The notes under the pieces: model-generated
Told to the model about the DNA's origin: nothing
The model's database searches: none
Seen by the model: only the letters and a program-made list of their open reading frames with translations
Assembly (NCBI RefSeq): GCF_900765565.1
Contig: NZ_CAAFRZ010000188.1
Span: 1 to 7,438, forward strand
Origin: an uncultured Dialister sp.
Lineage (GTDB): Bacteria > Bacillota > Negativicutes > Veillonellales > Dialisteraceae
Length of the DNA stretch: 7,438 nt
Direction: 5' to 3'
Program-made: the position numbers and the translations under genes
Shown: positions 7,192 through 7,438 of the stretch, piece after piece
How positions within the stretch are numbered: the stretch's first letter is position 1
How the letters are laid out: each line of letters begins with the position of its first letter

Positions 7192-7226
7192 GCTGGCGGA
7201 TAGAGTCATTCGTGTGGGGGCAGCTA
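7192..7226. repeat. truncated arm copy of the 1721 repeat
   Basis: The segment matches 1728-1761, with 16 of 18 identical through the CGGATAGAGTCA core, then a diverged run that realigns at GGGGCAGCTA. Similarity stops exactly at the TA of 7225-7226, where the insertion sequence seems to begin. As at 1728, the copy lies a few tens of bases after a gene's stop codon and in the same orientation. Confidence 0.65.
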
Positions 7227-7255
7227 GTGTCTAATTTCATAAATAATAGATTGTA

Positions 7256-7284
7256 TTGTCGGACATAGCAAATAATGGTATACT
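7256..7284 (+). promoter_or_regulatory. transposase promoter within the insertion sequence
   Basis: TTGTCG (7256-7261, four of six) and TATACT (7279-7284, five of six) are 17 bases apart. TGG directly before the -10 box adds an extended -10 element. The leader to the transposase ATG would be about 35 bases. Confidence 0.55.
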
Positions 7285-7323
7285 TATTCCAGATAAATGC
7301 AAATTGCAGGGAGGGATAACGTT

Positions 7324-7438
7324 ATGCCAAAAGTTGCTAAGCAAATACGCTGCTCCGAAAGCGAACGCATAGAACTGCATAAAATCGTAAACTCTCAAAA
7401 AACAGAGCATCGCATTGTAAGACGTGCAAAAATGGTTC
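7324..7438 (+). CDS. IS630-family transposase, N-terminal part
   Basis: The reading frame is open from ATG7324 to the window end, with 38 codons visible. GGGAGGG (7309-7315) lies eight bases upstream as the ribosome binding site. The peptide begins MPKVAKQIRCSESERIELHK and continues with several Arg residues ending RRAKMV. This matches the style of the N-terminal helix-turn-helix of IS630 transposases (a Ser-x-x-Glu-Arg helix, then R-x-x-RA before a hydrophobic helix). The catalytic DDE domain would be outside the window, so it cannot be said whether the gene is intact. Codon use is more A+T-rich than its neighbours, as expected for an imported element. Confidence 0.72.
   Translation, partial: MPKVAKQIRCSESERIELHKIVNSQKTEHRIVRRAKMV

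Larger units (their letters stand above)
7225..7438 (+). mobile_element. IS630-family insertion sequence, left part
   Basis: Sequence from 7227 is clearly richer in A+T than the rest of the window and leads into an IS630-type transposase gene. The left end is placed at 7225-7226 because similarity to the 1721 repeat breaks there at a TA, the known target of the IS630/Tc1/mariner group. The terminal inverted repeat cannot be verified because the right end is outside the window. The exact boundary is inference. Confidence 0.6.

Noticed and set aside
6588..7209. Alternative frames inside the YihY-family gene on both strands
   Set aside because: They overlap a complete six-helix membrane protein with its own promoter and ribosome binding site; the minus-strand product is a Gly/Asp/His-rich shadow.

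Overview
The window reads as ordinary bacterial chromosome of moderately high G+C, with every supported gene on the + strand. Several points fit a Firmicutes-type host: strong purine-rich ribosome binding sites (AAGGAGGTG before the YihY-family gene), two TTG start codons, and a single-chain, clostridial-type PurL of about 1247 residues. Together with two small exported proteins of no recognised family, a member of the Negativicutes (Acidaminococcus or a relative) is my best guess. That is inference; no marker gene settles it.

Layout. Positions 1-60 may be the last 19 codons of an upstream gene. A sigma-70-type promoter at 98-126 drives a two-gene operon (164-949 and 949-1683) encoding exported proteins of unknown function. 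The two genes overlap by one base and appear to be distant paralogues of each other. A strong intrinsic terminator (1688-1718) closes the operon. Positions 1721-1973 are non-coding and hold a large imperfect inverted repeat plus a further arm copy. purL (2115-5858) follows, apparently as a single-gene transcript with its own extended -10 promoter and a strong terminator (5865-5900). A roughly 350-base stretch (5910-6260) without a credible gene is full of short hairpins, many with GAA or TTC loops. Next, with its own TATAAT promoter, is a six-helix YihY/BrkB-family membrane protein (6313-7173). Just after it comes another arm of the 1721 repeat, cut off at a TA dinucleotide where an A+T-rich IS630-family insertion sequence begins. 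Its transposase gene starts at 7324 and runs off the window.

The genes do not form one pathway. purL is purine housekeeping, the YihY-like protein is an inner-membrane protein of unsettled role, and the exported pair is uncharacterised. I found no defence system, CRISPR array, tRNA or rRNA. The most interesting material lies between the genes: a dispersed repeat family, an IS element that seems to have inserted into one copy, and the hairpin-rich spacer.
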